Part shown: positions 21,780 through 33,399 of the stretch, piece after piece
Layout of the letters: each line of letters starts with the position of its first letter
Position numbering within the stretch: position 1 is the stretch's first letter
Assembly: GCA_963922205.1 (NCBI GenBank)
Contig: CAWUHX010000039.1
Location: 248,001-312,000 of the forward strand
Direction of reading: 5' to 3'
Length of the DNA: 64,000 bases
Origin: Romanomermis culicivorax
Lineage: Eukaryota; Nematoda; Enoplea; Mermithida; Mermithidae
Notes under the pieces: model-generated
What the model was told of the DNA's origin: nothing
Seen by the model: the letters and a program-made list of their open reading frames with translations, nothing else
The model's database searches: none
Made by a program: the position numbers and the translations under genes

Positions 21780-22330
21780 AGTTGGACGCGCGATAATTGA
21801 TTGAACTCAAGTTGAAAAGTAAACCGGGTGGAATAACTTAAAATTTCAAAATTGAGAGGAAAGAAGAAAGAAATTTATTTAATGCGAAGAAATACAAGAG
21901 TAAATACGAATAATACAGAAAAGCTCATGGACGTGATAAAAGCACGTGCGAATTGAGCTTTGAAAAATGACTCAATTTAGATCGAAAACAGGGCAAATTG
22001 TTCGAACGAATCGGGTAAGGAATTCCAAACATCAATATTTCGCAAGCAAAAGTCATGTTTTAAAGCATTAGAGTTATATTTCGATTTATACAATTTAAAT
22101 AAGTTGGACGTGCGATAACTAAACAGACTCAAGGTGAAAAATAAATCGGGTGGAATAACTTTAAATTTCAAAATTAAGAACATATACGATAAGTCGATAC
22201 ACGTACGTCTAAATGCAAGGTCATCAAGGCCAGATTTGTCGAGGCGCTCCTTATAGCTTAAATCTTAATAACCAAAAAGTCTTTTGGTAAACCTTCGTTG
22301 AACTTTTTCTACCAGTTTAGACCGGGTTGA
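21780..22330 (-). mobile_element. Divergent CR1-like LINE 3' fragment
   Basis: The minus-strand frame 21977-22183 reads FSYRTSNLFKLYKSKYNSNA and DFCLRNIDVWNSLPDSF, the C-terminal tail of a CR1/Jockey-type ORF2. Upstream minus-strand sequence encodes a KFNEGLPKDF-like stretch in another frame. A ~75-bp piece (21780-21855) is a second copy of 22108-22178. It is a different family from the copies at 8-17 kb. Confidence 0.65.
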
Positions 22331-23599
22331 CAGAAGGCTAAATAGTGCTATTCAATGAATAGTGGCCAGAAAATAGAGATATTCACTGAATGAAATGGTC
22401 GCATAAATTTATGTGGTATGACAGACAGCTGCATAACTTATTCTGTGTATAAAAGTCAATCTTTTTATTGATCGATTTTATATCTGGTCTTAGAACAAAT
22501 AAAAGCAAAAATAGCAAAATAAAACTCATTTTCTTGTTTTTCTTTCACGAAAAATTGATGAAGCAGACTTTCTTGATTTTTTATTGATAGGGGAGATGAT
22601 GTCGAATTTGATTTTATAAATCGCCCTTCATTTTGCCGTTCAAATCCTTTTGAAACCTATAATAATCAGGGGTATTTCTTTTACGGTACTGGTTCAAAAA
22701 ATATTTTACGAGAGTTGACTGATTTTTTGAATGATAGCTTACAGCGTCAAACGAAACGTCACGATAGTTTGTCAGTGGATTACTCAAGTATGTGATTAGA
22801 TTTTGCTTTCCATCACACGAAACCTAACTCAGCTCATAACATAAATTTATGATTCACAAAGGACAAAAAAGTTTAGGGCTTTATATAAGAGGCGCAATCA
22901 TAGAAATCGCACATTGCCATACCAATCGTGCATTCATTAGTGGAAGGTGGAGCAGAAAGTCGATCATATATTTCGACCTCCCGATGAACTTTGACAAATT
23001 TGAGGCATTCCATAATGGCCAGCTTTTTCTCTGTGAGCTTTGATTTCTTTATTAAGGGCAAGCACTTTCAAGTCATTTATTTGTTTTCGTTGTTGCCTCA
23101 GTGCCTTCCATGCAACCCAATTTTTAAATCGTGTTCTTCTTGAATTAATTTCATTTTTAATTTACGTTCGACTTTCATCTGACACTTCCTTAAGTCCATA
23201 AGGTGTTTTTGATCAATAACAACATTTGATGAAGATTCACTTTGTTCAGTTCGCATTTTTTCAGCTTAGGCCCCATTACAGGAGTAGATTCATTGTCAAT
23301 GCTGTCTATTGATGTATTTCAACTCCAAAAGCGGAGATACGGTTTTTTAGGAAAAACAAAGCTTTCATGGTATCATTGATTGTACTCATATTCCAATAAT
23401 GAATCCGAACTTTTCCGAAATTGAAAGGGTCGGTTTTCGATCTATGTGGAGTTTATGTGTGATGCTGAAATTGATCAGAAATGTAGTCGCAAGCTGGAAA
23501 GGCAATGCACATGATATCCACATTATTATTTAATACCTACTTAAAGATTTGTTTTAGGGACTTCCATCGAATTTCCATCAATCCTCAATCTGCAGCATG
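22331..23599. other. Probable remains of a Harbinger-type element
   Basis: Largely decayed sequence between the LINE fragment and the transposase C-terminus at 23600. Opposing short frames at 22849-23061 show no clear domain, and I cannot place the DDE residues. Confidence 0.35.
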
Positions 23600-23760
23600 C
23601 AGACACACATGCCACAGTTAAACGCATGAATGGAGTTTTAAAATGTTGATTCTCTTGCTTGGCAGAACATTTGGATATTCAGCCATAAAATGTGGCGCCC
23701 TAATTGCAGCTTGTGCAGTTCTGCATAACTTTCATGTTTTGAAAAACGAGGAAATGTAAG
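23600..23760 (+). pseudogene. PIF/Harbinger transposase C-terminus, decayed
   Basis: One frame reads HATVKRMNGVLKC, then a stop; a shifted frame continues LGRTFGYSAIKCGALIAACA and ends VLHNFHVLKNE. The pattern of a His-Ala pair, a basic Arg-x-x-Gly-x-Leu-Lys stretch, and a closing Ala-Cys-Ala-Val-Leu-His-Asn is the conserved end of DDE_Tnp_4/Harbinger transposases. It contains stops and a frameshift, so it is dead. MITEs with Harbinger-like ends are present in CtBP intron 7. Confidence 0.65.
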
Positions 23761-24304
23761 GTAAAAATGAAAATGGTGATGAGGAAGGAGGGAAACTAAG
23801 GAAAATGATAATCCTCAAGGATTAGCGAAAAGAAGATCAATTCTCATTGGAAATTGCAACTATGTTTTGACTCACCACTTATCTTCCACTATTTGAGTCT
23901 TCAAGCATGTTAAAGAAATAAAAATCATAGTCGCTTTAGTCCTCTCCATTCGGCTTCCAATTGAGTGGTGTCCATTTTCGGCAATCTGGATTAGACTCAA
24001 ATATAACCGCAATCTTCTTCCATGGTGCTATTTTCTGGCTTGCGGTTTGGTTGCCAGTCTTTTTTCTCTATTGTATAAATCAAACGAAGAGTAGCAATTG
24101 AAACATACATTCAAGTAGAAAATTTATTTCATTTGAAGAGAAATTTGAATCTCGATCACGGGTTTTTTCGTTTGATCACTCATGATAAGCTTTTTGTGAA
24201 GTCAGTTGGTCCAATGAGAATAAAATTGGAGCGAACTGATCCAGACTCTTGCCAGTAATAAACGTTAATGTTCAGACTACAACTGGAAAGAAAATTTTAT
24301 AACA
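23761..24304. other. Intergenic, no gene seen
   Basis: No coding or repeat signal that I can support. Confidence 0.4.
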
Positions 24305-24840
24305 GTTTTTATCACCTTAACCGTATTATCTCATGTTTTAATTGGTAATCTTCAATATTTTACTATGATATTTAATGAATATTCGCATTTTTTCCTTTTG
24401 AGAAGAATCAATATGTACGTCAAGTCCCTAAGATTTTTGATGCGATTATTTCATTCCTAACGTAAAATCGATTCAAAAGCTTCATGGAAGTATCTTTTGG
24501 AAATTAATACTCTTCTTACCAGAGTGCCCCATGGGGAGGGGTATGAGGGGGGTATTACCCCTACCTAAAGTCCTTAAAATCAATCACTGGCTGCCTAATT
24601 TTGAGACAAAATGGCGCGTTTAGTGGACATTTAGCTACACTAACCCCGCAAACTTTCAATTTTACCCCTACCCTACCTGAAAAATCTGACCTTGGGCGCC
24701 TCTGCTTCTTACTCATATATTTTCGACCAAGTTCATGAGAGTTTACAAATTAATTACTTGTTTTAAAATTTTTCAAGTAAGATTCTAAAAATTACGACTT
24801 TTAAACACAAAATCCGAATCTAATTCTTGAAATAAATGTA
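24305..24840 (+). repeat. Hairpin-family fragment, interrupted by a MITE
   Basis: Matches 8870-9180 and 28985-29300 (phrases attggtaatcttcaatattt, cgcattttttccttttgag, ctcatatattttcgaccaag). The match is broken by a hAT MITE at 24520-24704 and resumes right after it. Confidence 0.75.
24520..24704. mobile_element. hAT MITE, 185 bp, with exact 8-bp TSD
   Basis: The ends are CAGAGTGCCCC and GGGCGCCTCTG, an ~11-bp imperfect inverted pair. The target duplication CTTCTTAC is exact at 24512-24519 and 24705-24712. Removing the element and one duplication restores the surrounding repeat. An 8-bp duplication and CAGxG ends are typical of hAT elements. Confidence 0.88.
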
Positions 24841-25134
24841 AACGAAAAACGCTGCTTGGAAATAAAATTTTGAACAGTATTTTTTTGAACGCGTATCAAC
24901 TGATTAAATATTCATATAATTTGATTATATACGTTCCACAATGTGCTACAAGCCCATTTTTCGATGTTCTATTTTCGGCTCTCAAAATTCCAATTTAGCC
25001 CCTAAAAGTTTAGGTCTAGGAGCTATTTGGCTCCTGGTTTTCAAACCAAAAAGGCCTGCTCTTCCAGGTCCGTTCGCGGGTCGGGTATTATTGTATCAGG
25101 CTCTTGTCTGATATTTTGGTAATGTCAAATGTCT
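24841..25134. other. Intergenic, no gene seen
   Basis: AT-rich, no coding signal. Confidence 0.4.
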
Positions 25135-25400
25135 ATGCTAATCATACATGCACATGAGGGGAATAGGGGGGTAAACCCTCCTACCTGAGACCCTGGGCAC
25201 ACCCCTAGCACGAAAAAGTCGTCAAACACCCCCTGAACTTTTTCCAAGACAGCTTTTCTGATGATTTTGATGCATATTTTGTACGAAAAACAGGCTTGCG
25301 GAACTTTTTTTCTGTTTTTTTGCTCGCCAACCCCCTACTCTCCTCGATAAAAAGTCTAAGGACTCTCCACCCTGGAAAACTCTTGCTGTATACATGTCTA
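25135..25400 (+). repeat. Dispersed repeat, left part (matches 45538-45690)
   Basis: Shared phrases with 45538-45690 include catacatgcacat, cctgag.ccctgg, gataaaaagtc.aaggactct and ggaaaa.tcttgc. It lies just upstream of COX11; the right-hand part of the same repeat lies downstream of COX11 at 27995-28340. Confidence 0.65.
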
Positions 25401-25446
25401 ATGCTAATGTATTTTTCAGGATGAATATAGCGTATATGTACAAACA

Positions 25447-27723
25447 ATGATCATAATGAGTACCTGTCGCATTGTTCCATGCCTTAATTTGACATTCATT
25501 CTAAAAACTGTTGAATCTCCGAGCATTCAATTTTGCCGTTCATTTGTACACAATAGCGGAATCCACCGTACAATTGCCAGAAGACTGTCACCCTTCATCG
25601 GCAAAAATGCTTGGCCGCGACCGGATATAAAATTTCGAGAAATCGTATTCGTAAGAAATTTTTCCGCCTGCAATAGTGGTTCTGCGACCCGATCGAATCC
25701 TGATCAATCGAAAAATTTTTACGATCCAAACGATGACGACCATCGGCGTCGGTCCTTTAGTTTGGCCAGTTACGTGCTCGGAACTGTTATCCTGGTTATT
25801 GGACTGTGCTATGTTGCCGTTCCGGCTTATAGACTCTTTTGTCAGGTAAAGCTGTGGACATTAGCATTGTGACATTTTCTTTTTTCCTAAACATACGAGT
25901 TATTTGTTTTTCGTAAAATTTGGTATCAAAGAAGAAATAATTAGGAAGGTGTCCTCCATAAGTTTGTGCCTGAAATTAGCAAATTTACACTTTAATTCAA
26001 AAAAATTCGGTATGAAGTTAGCCACTGTGTTGCTTGATGATTCTATGTAAATTTTTTTATAGATCTATTGTTCATTTCGGATATGATTTTTTTAAGCAAT
26101 AACGCCTTTCCGTTTTTCTAGAAAACCTCATTAGGTGGCGCAGTTAAAGGCCCTCACGGAATACATAGAGATGAAGACAAAATAGAGTCGATGAAAGTCG
26201 TTAAAGATCGGCTAATAAAAATTAATTTCGAGTCTTTCGTCGGCGGCAATTTGGCCTGGGAATTTAAACCTCAGCAATCAGAGATATACGTAAATAAATG
26301 TTTAGAAAAATTTTCCTACAATTATAAAAAATTTGCGTTCAGGTCCACCCCGGTGAAACCGCTCTAGTGTTTTATTCTGCCAAAAATAATTCCGATAAAC
26401 AAGTTGTCGGTATTTCAACTTACAACGTCGTGCCATTTCAAGCTGGTCGGTATTTAAGTAAAATTCAGGTGAGCTTATATGCAGTTTTTTATGAGGTGCG
26501 CCCGAATCAGAAATTGACAAGTGTATACACTGGTCCGCAGTCAGAACTTTTTTTGGAGAGGGGCAAGACACTTTCGGAAGCTGTTTTTTTAGTCAGTTCC
26601 AGACTCTTAGTCTTCGCTCGATGAGTAGACAGGATTGCAAATGCGGATAAACGATTGGTAGGCATAGAGTTTCTCAGTTTTTCAGTTGAAAACGATCTTT
26701 CTTACGAAGCTGTTGTTACTAGTAACGGGAAAAAAATTCCATTTTAAAATGATTTAATTCGTTTCATTAAAATTTTATACAGCGGAAAGTAACGAGTATG
26801 AAAAAATTTGAAATGCTATAAGATGAGTCGCCTCAAGTAAACCAAAAACTGTTTCATTATTGATTATTATTACCGTTACATTAACGCAAGCAAAATGCAC
26901 AACGTGATAACGCATTATTTTAAAAAAGTTCGTAACATTTAGGGGTGTACCCCCGACCATTTGGATATACATCTATAAGTACTGTTTTCAAAATCGTTCA
27001 CATGACTCATTTGTAACACGGTTCTTCAAAACACATTGTCAAGGGTCAGTTGAATTTGCTGACATATTGGCAGCTTCGTAATACGTGTCGGGTTACATTT
27101 TCAGAACTATTTCGAGAAAAAACTGTCTGTACATATTTATTTAATTTAATTTAATTAATTTATGGGAAGAGTAAATTGAAATCATGGATTCGTTCTTGAA
27201 TTTGAGGAAGTGAAAAAATTTTTTATTGAATTTTTTCAAGCGAGCCTCGGAACGCAGAAAATTCCTCATGCGAATACACACATTCTAAATTGACTATATA
27301 GCTGAGGAATACAAACCTGAGGGAAGAATGCGTTGATGGATGCAGGGTTATCAACTGCCTGTGGTTTTTTTCTACTCCAAATCGATGCTCGTTCAAAAAA
27401 GTATTTATTTATTCACCTAATCAACCCGATTGATATACTTTTTATGAGAAAATCTTAATATATGATTTTTTAAGTGTTTCTGCTTCGAAGAACAAATGCT
27501 GAATCCGGGCGAAGAATTGGATATGCCCATCTTCTTCTATATCGACCCCGATTATGCCGAAGATCATAGATTGGAATATATCGACCAGATTGTACTAAGT
27601 TATACATTTTTTGAATCGAAAGACGGACTTAATTTGCCACAACCTGATTTTCTGAAGTCGTCGAATTTTAGTGTCTCGCTGGCCTCGCCTGGAACCGTTT
27701 CAGATCAAGTTGCACAAATATGA
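25447..27723 (+). CDS. COX11: Cytochrome c oxidase assembly protein COX11, four exons
   Basis: COX11 is the inner-membrane copper donor for the Cu(B) site of cytochrome oxidase subunit 1. Exons are 25447-25845, 26122-26289, 26343-26468 and 27475-27723; all introns are GT-AG and phase 0, giving 313 residues. Exon 1 encodes a basic N-terminal presequence suited to mitochondrial import and one membrane helix (SYVLGTVILVIGLCYVAVPA) ending in YRLFCQ. Exons 2 and 3 encode the Ig-like domain (KTSLGGAVKGP, NLAWEFKP, YNVVPFQAGRYLSKIQ). Exon 4 opens with CFCFEEQMLNPGEELDMPIF, the conserved copper-binding CFCF motif, and ends with the IVLSYTFFE strand. A second ATG lies at 25456. The presequence looks longer than usual. 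No frame damage, so the gene looks functional. Confidence 0.93.
26469..27474 (+). other. COX11 intron 3
   Basis: A 1,006-bp intron with donor GTGAGC and acceptor TTTTTTAAG just before the CFCF codons. It is AT-rich, with no supported gene or element. Introns 1 (25846-26121) and 2 (26290-26342, 53 bp) are short. Confidence 0.85.
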
Positions 27724-27994
27724 TGTGTTGCTTCAAGTTGTTATTGCGCTCTATTCTGTTTTATTTCGATATTGTTTATTCGGACATGACATTGGAACAT
27801 GCCTATATTATATAGAGAAGGAATACATCCCAAACTGGACACCAAATGTCAAGTTCTCTTCTTTTTTACACAGAATATGAAAATACCACACGTTCAATTT
27901 TATAGTGGGACTTCGCAAGTTTCCCCAGAAGGGCTAATTGGAAGATTTTAGGAACAAAGTATTACGAGGGATAACTGCCGGTAGACTATACTTC

Positions 27995-28340
27995 ATTCGT
28001 TTTTAAATGATCGGTGCAGCGAGGTCGCAGCCTACATGCACCTTGACCACTAGAAGCTTTGAGACCTCAGCAATGATTGAAAAGATGATGAAGGAACATG
28101 AGCAATGGAGAAAAGAAAGTCGTCATAAAAATGGAAATGATGCTAAAGTTTAACAATTTTTTTGAACAAAGCATACTTGATTCCAAGGAATTTACATTGA
28201 AATTTTATTGCTGTCTAAGCAAAATTTCACATATCTGACTCATTGTAGGTTGAAGAATATGCTGCTTGAGATGACCTTTCCAAGACCTTTGTTCTCGTTA
28301 TCAAGACCGAAAAAAATTTCTGTTTCATCCCCCGTCCTGG
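27995..28340 (+). repeat. Dispersed repeat, right part (matches 45840-46225)
   Basis: About 65-75% similar by eye to 45840-46225: gatgatgaaggaacatgag vs gacgatgaaggaaaatgag, cacatatctgactca vs cacatatttgactag, and cgtcctggctgacctcca vs tgtcctggctgaccccca. Confidence 0.55.
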
Positions 28341-28699
28341 CTGACCTCCAATAGAATTTATATTTTGTGCATTATGATCGCTGACTCAAAATTATGGAAG
28401 GCTCGCTGACTCTATTCAATCAATTTTTTCTTCATGACACATAGTCCTTGATCATATCTCTCTGATATTATTTCAGAAATATCGGAAATAATTTCCTGAT
28501 CTGTGGTAAGGCGGCATTTACCGAAAACTCTACTGCTGTATCGACTATTTCAACATGAACAGAATATAGAATGCTTGATCTTGTCAAATGATGATGAAGC
28601 ATTAACCGTCATCATTATACGCTTATACGAGAGCATAGTGAAACCGTGTACTGTAGTCTTTAATACGCTAATCAATTTTCACTCGGCGGCAGTGTTTTT
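28341..28699. other. Intergenic, no gene seen
   Basis: No coding signal. It ends at the poly(T) edge of the hairpin-family copy. Confidence 0.4.
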
Positions 28700-30090
28700 T
28701 TTTGTACCAAACACTTTTTTTTTCCCCAAATCGTGCTTTTTCGGGAAAAAAAATTCGGAAAGGGGAAAAAAATTTTGGGCTCTTTCCCCATTTGGGGAAG
28801 AAAATTTTGGGGATCGGATACAGAAAAGATGCATTTTGGTGCATTTTAGAAGGTCATAATCTCAAAATTTTCCGGCGCTTCGCGCCGATTATAACTTTAA
28901 TAATCATTATTACGCATTACTAACCCCTGGCGCGGCTTTTAGCATGTCTACTTTCATTTATCATATAATCTATAATAGTTTTCATCATCTTGAACGTATT
29001 ATCTCATGTTTTCATTGGTAATCTTCAATATTTTATCATGATATTTATATTTAATGAAGATTCGCATTTTTTCCTTTTGAGAAAGATCAATACGTCAAGT
29101 CTCTAAGCTTTTTGATGCAATTATTTCTTTTCTAACGTAAAATCAATTTAAATGCTTCATGGAAATATCTTTCGGAAATTTATACTCTGCTTACTCATAT
29201 ATTTTCGACCAAAGTATGAGATACAAATAAATTATACTGGTTTTAAAATTTTTCAAGTAAAATTCTAGAAATTACGACTTTTGAACACAAAATTCAAATC
29301 TACTTCTTGAAATAAACGTTCGGAAAATTGATTTTCTAGCGTCGCAGAATATCAATACCCAAAAAATTTTTCCGGCGCTACGCGCCGGAAAGATTAAGAT
29401 CCCTTTTAGGTTCTCACTTGTCAACATGGAGAACTTAACCATCGATTTCTCATGTAATTCAAAGTGATTATGCTTTTGGATAGTTTGCTTGAAAGTTTGT
29501 TCCAATGCTTGTAGATTAAACTTTGAACTCGAAAATTTCAATTTTTTCCTCAATTTTGATGAATTAAGGGGTCTAAAAACACCAGAAGACCTGAAAAAGC
29601 CCAAAAACACGTAAATAAAGCGTCTGTGAGCATTTTTAAGCGAAAAAAAACGACTTCGGGAAAATGGGGAAAAAAATTTTGATCCCTTTCCCCATTTGGG
29701 GAAAAGGCCCGGGGGAAAAAAAAACAGTGGTACCAAAACGTGGTTTTTGGCACAAAAAAATTTGAGCGTTTGAGCCAATTGGCACAAAATTTTTGGCTGT
29801 TCAAACAATAAATTTCCTTGATTTTCAGACGATTTAGGGGCGGAAAATGCAAAAAATTTTTGACGCTTCGCGCCGAGTCAATGAATACTTATAATATTAT
29901 CTACTCGTATTATTTGACCCGAGCGCGAACGAGTTCTTTTCGAACAGTGTATCAGCATCGTTGTAGCAAAGTTTATAGGCTGTCAATGAATGATAAATGG
30001 AAATAAATTCTGAATACTCTCTGTTCATTCAGTCACATTCGGATTTAAAACTGAAATTCTTCCTTTTTTGTGCTTGATTCATTCAAACAG
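28700..30090 (+). repeat. Dispersed hairpin-rich repeat, copy 2
   Basis: Closely similar to 8579-9835 in the same orientation for about 1.2 kb, with the same hairpins (28872, 29372 with a TAC loop, and a damaged one at about 29862) and CCCCATTTGGGG palindromes. It continues into the cgttgtagcaaa...gctgtcaatga phrase at 29942-30090. Confidence 0.8.
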
Positions 30091-30376
30091 AAAATTTGAT
30101 ATCCTTAGCAATGGTACATCGATATCCTTAGTAATTGTACATTTTGATATCCTTAGTAATGGTACACCGACCGAAAATTTAAACAATTTTCGACTTTATT
30201 CATACTAAGGTAGTGGGGTAACTTTGGTCAAAATCGAGTCAATTCGACTTCTCCAACATATAACTTGTTATACATGGGGAATTCGTAAAAATGTTTCATG
30301 GAACTCTTATGTCAAAAATTTCAGACAAATCGATTAAACACATCATCTCATAAGTAGCATGCAAATCTAACGTACC
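30091..30376. repeat. Short tandem phrase gatatccttagtaatggtaca
   Basis: Three copies of gatatccttag(t/c)aatggtaca-like sequence lie at about 30099-30170, followed by AT-rich sequence with no gene. Confidence 0.5.
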
Positions 30377-30786
30377 CAGGGTTGGCAAATGGCAAGGCTT
30401 TGGTTTTTTGGTTTTTGGTTTTGTAAAAAACCAAAAAATTGGAAAATCTCTGGTTTTTTTCCAAAATCATTGGGAAACTGTTTTTTCACATTAGGCGATC
30501 TTCTAGGCATGTATTGGTGTCTATCTAAATCAACAAAACAATAATTGAGTTGAATTGACTTCAATACAAAGTAGAAAAAAATCGTATTTTCATGATACAT
30601 TTCGTACGCAAAAGATGTATATCAATCAATCGATATCTTATCTTATGTATCCATCATGCGAGCACACATTTAGTACATGAGTCGAGTTTGCTATAGTTTG
30701 CTCACTAAAAAATTAGACGCTAAATCTTTCGTATGTAGTGTATCCCAACCATACGGGATGACATCCATTGATCCATATCGATGCAG

Positions 30787-30894
30787 TCCCAACATGGCTA
30801 CCATCCCAACATTGCCACCGTTCCAACATTGCCACCGAAAATTCCCAATATTGCTACCGTCTCAACATTGCCACTGTCCCAACGTTGCCACCAT
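30787..30894. repeat. Minisatellite CCAACATTGCCACCGTC
   Basis: Six degenerate units of about 17-18 bp (cccaacattgccaccgt and variants). The complement ggtggcaatgttgggacggt recurs at 31355-31388, 460 bp away, within the same element. Confidence 0.75.
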
Positions 30895-31388
30895 TTTTTA
30901 AAGTGGCATCATGGATAAAAATTTGATGCAACATATAACCGTGTGAAGCAAACAGGGTGCCTCCAAATTCATGAAACATGTTAATTAATCATGCCGTCTT
31001 TAATTTTCATTATTTTTTTGGAAATGATTGACTTGTGATGGCAGTTGGGGTTGCTTTTTTTGGTGCACGTTTGTACAACCAGGGCGTTCTGCATGCAATT
31101 TCTTCAGGTAGGTCGTAACGTCTTTCCTGATATTAGCCTTACAAGTAATCTGATGCGTGCAAAAAAACGCTTTTGTAGGTTTACAAGATGATGATTTTCG
31201 TGCTAGAGTTCGTCGATATTTGGAGCACTTATTGTACCTGCTTGGTTGAAGTTTTTGATTGATTTAGTAAAATTGAGGAAATAAGTTGGAAAATGGTGAC
31301 GACACCCAGTTTGCTTCACCCAATCATGTCAGCATGTTATGCCCTCATATGAAATGGTGGCAATGTTGGGACGGTGGCAATGTTGGAT

Positions 31389-32234
31389 CACAATCTCCAT
31401 ATCATCATCAAAATTTCGTAAAATATGATCGAGTTTAATATTCTGAATTTATTGTAACAGTAAGGTTTTTAATTTTCTTAGCTCAAAATTTCAAAATATA
31501 AATGAGACAACAATAATAAAATTTTATACAGATCAGCTAAGCTTGATTGAAAACCATATGTTCAATTTTTTCAATGGTCGCTACTAAGTGGAAAAAAATC
31601 GTACGTACACAAAATATGTAATCAATCAATAGGCTATGTATGTATCTATCATGCAGGCGAGACCAGTATATATAAGACCCATTTGTTGTAGTTAGCTAGC
31701 GGACAGCTTTGAAAAGCAAAAATTTGGAAACATCTGAAATGTCCTTGTGTGACTTTTAACTGCAGTTTGTATGTAAATCTATCAATTTAAAACCCTCTTA
31801 TCGAAAACAGCATACTTAAAAGTTGTGTCATTTCAGCTTTCCTATGCATATGTATATATATATTTATGATGCATTGATACAATCTGTGGTTGATTTCTTA
31901 TGAGTTTTGATTACAATTTTTTTTTGATCTTATGAGTATTGTAAATTTCCCTTTATTTGTCATTTTTTCTTTTTTCTTTAATTTCCCCACGTATCGCATG
32001 TTCTGTTCTATTTTTATTTCTCTTGCGTTCTTCACTCATCGTTCCTTTCTTATGTGCCTGCTATTACTGTATTTCTATTGCTATACTATGGATTTCCTAT
32101 AGCATAAAGTAATGACACTTCCGATAAGATTAATACTTCTAGCTGCCATTTTAAGGCTCTCTAACTAGTATAAGATGATAGAGGGAGCTTCCAGCAATTT
32201 TTTACGTAGTTATTTTGATGTACTAAACATTCTA
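31389..32234. other. Interior of the hAT-like element, no gene seen
   Basis: AT-rich with pyrimidine tracts. No transposase motif found in either strand. Confidence 0.4.
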
Positions 32235-32330
32235 AAGAAGTAAACCAGAAAAAAACCACTAAAAAACCATAGAAAACCAAAAAAACAACCAAAAAGTCGA
32301 AATTTCAAAAGTTTGGTTTTTGCCAGCCCT

Positions 32331-33012
32331 GCTTCTGACTGGTTTTAAAATTTTTCGAATGATAAATTTCTAGAAATTTCGATTTATGAACACAATTTAA
32401 ATCTAATTTTTGAGATATATGTTCAGAATGATTATCAGAATGCTTTAAAGAGCTCAAAAACACTTGAATAAAGCGTTTATGGGCATTTTTAAGCGAAAAA
32501 ACGAGGATTTTAAGACGAAAACTTGTCGTCAAAAATTTTTCCACATATGGAGAAATATTTGACCTCTTTTCACATTTGTGGACAAAAGTTCGTGGAAAAA
32601 ACGGTGCCTTAGCCTTTTCCTCAAATAGGGAAAGAGGTCAAAATTTTTTCCCCCATTTTCCCGAAGTCGTTTTTTCGGTTAAAAATGCTCACGGATGCTT
32701 TATTTACACGTGTTTTTGAGCTTTTTCAAGCCTTCCGGTGTTTTTAGAGCCGTTAATCTATTAAAATTAAGCAAAAAATTGAAATTTTCGAGTTTAAAGC
32801 ACCGTTTTTTTTCTCCAAAATTTTTTCTTACATGAGAACCGGACTCAAAATTTGTTTCCTCATTTTCCAGAAATTTTCCACATTTTTGAAAACGTTTATA
32901 ATGTGACTACGAATGCTTTTTTATGCATTTTAGGAGCATACCCAAGCATTTTGTTGTTTTTGGAGTCAGAAACCTGAAAAAAAGAGGAAAAAATTGCGGT
33001 GAAATTTATTTC
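32331..33012. repeat. Hairpin-family relatives, degenerate
   Basis: Contains the same phrases as 9440-9560 (cacttgaataaagcgttta, catttttaagcgaaaaaacgaggatttt) in both orientations, around a ccacatatgg palindrome. Two partial copies appear to face each other. No gene. Confidence 0.5.
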
Positions 33013-33399
33013 GGGCGCTTCTTGAACGATCGGTTCAAATTCTGCAGGGTATTTTGCCATAAGATTCACGTATAACTATTTTCAGACTTTTATATATATT
33101 ATGCTAATTTTCAAACCATGTTGGAAATATTACCCTTTATCGTCAAAAGTCAACGAATTTGGAAATCTAATTTGAGTTTAGTATTTTAATAATTTCGATT
33201 TCCATCGATTTCTGTGATTAGTGAGTAGACATTTATTTTTCCTTTAAAATTTTTCTCAGGCTGAGGCTACAGCAGCTGCATCCGAAGGGCGCAGCGCTGT
33301 CGAGGCTCTTCCAAATGAAGTTGTTAGTTTAAATAGTATCAAGGGCCTTAAAGGAATATAGTGTTGATACTTTCTGGGGAAATTGTGTAGTGGTACACG
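33013..33399 (+). repeat. Dispersed repeat, partner of 21226-21626
   Basis: See the minus-strand copy; similarity ends at gtgtagtggtacacgcatt (33381-33399), where the tRNA-like sequence of the other copy is absent. Confidence 0.75.

Larger units (their letters stand above)
30377..32330. mobile_element. hAT-like DNA element with GGTTTTTT-rich ends
   Basis: The left end CAGGGTTGGCAAA (30377-30389) and the complement of the right end, CAGGGCTGGCAAA (32318-32330), differ at one base. Immediately inside, G/T-rich words (GGTTTTTTGGTTTTTGG) occur on the left, with A/C-rich complements on the right (32235-32310). No transposase remains in the 1,954 bp. It contains an inverted minisatellite pair (30787-30894 and 31355-31388). 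No clear 8-bp target duplication. Confidence 0.65.

Noticed and set aside
30787..31388. CRISPR-like array
   Set aside because: Units are contiguous minisatellite repeats without unique spacers, in a eukaryotic transposon; no array of that kind is present in the window.
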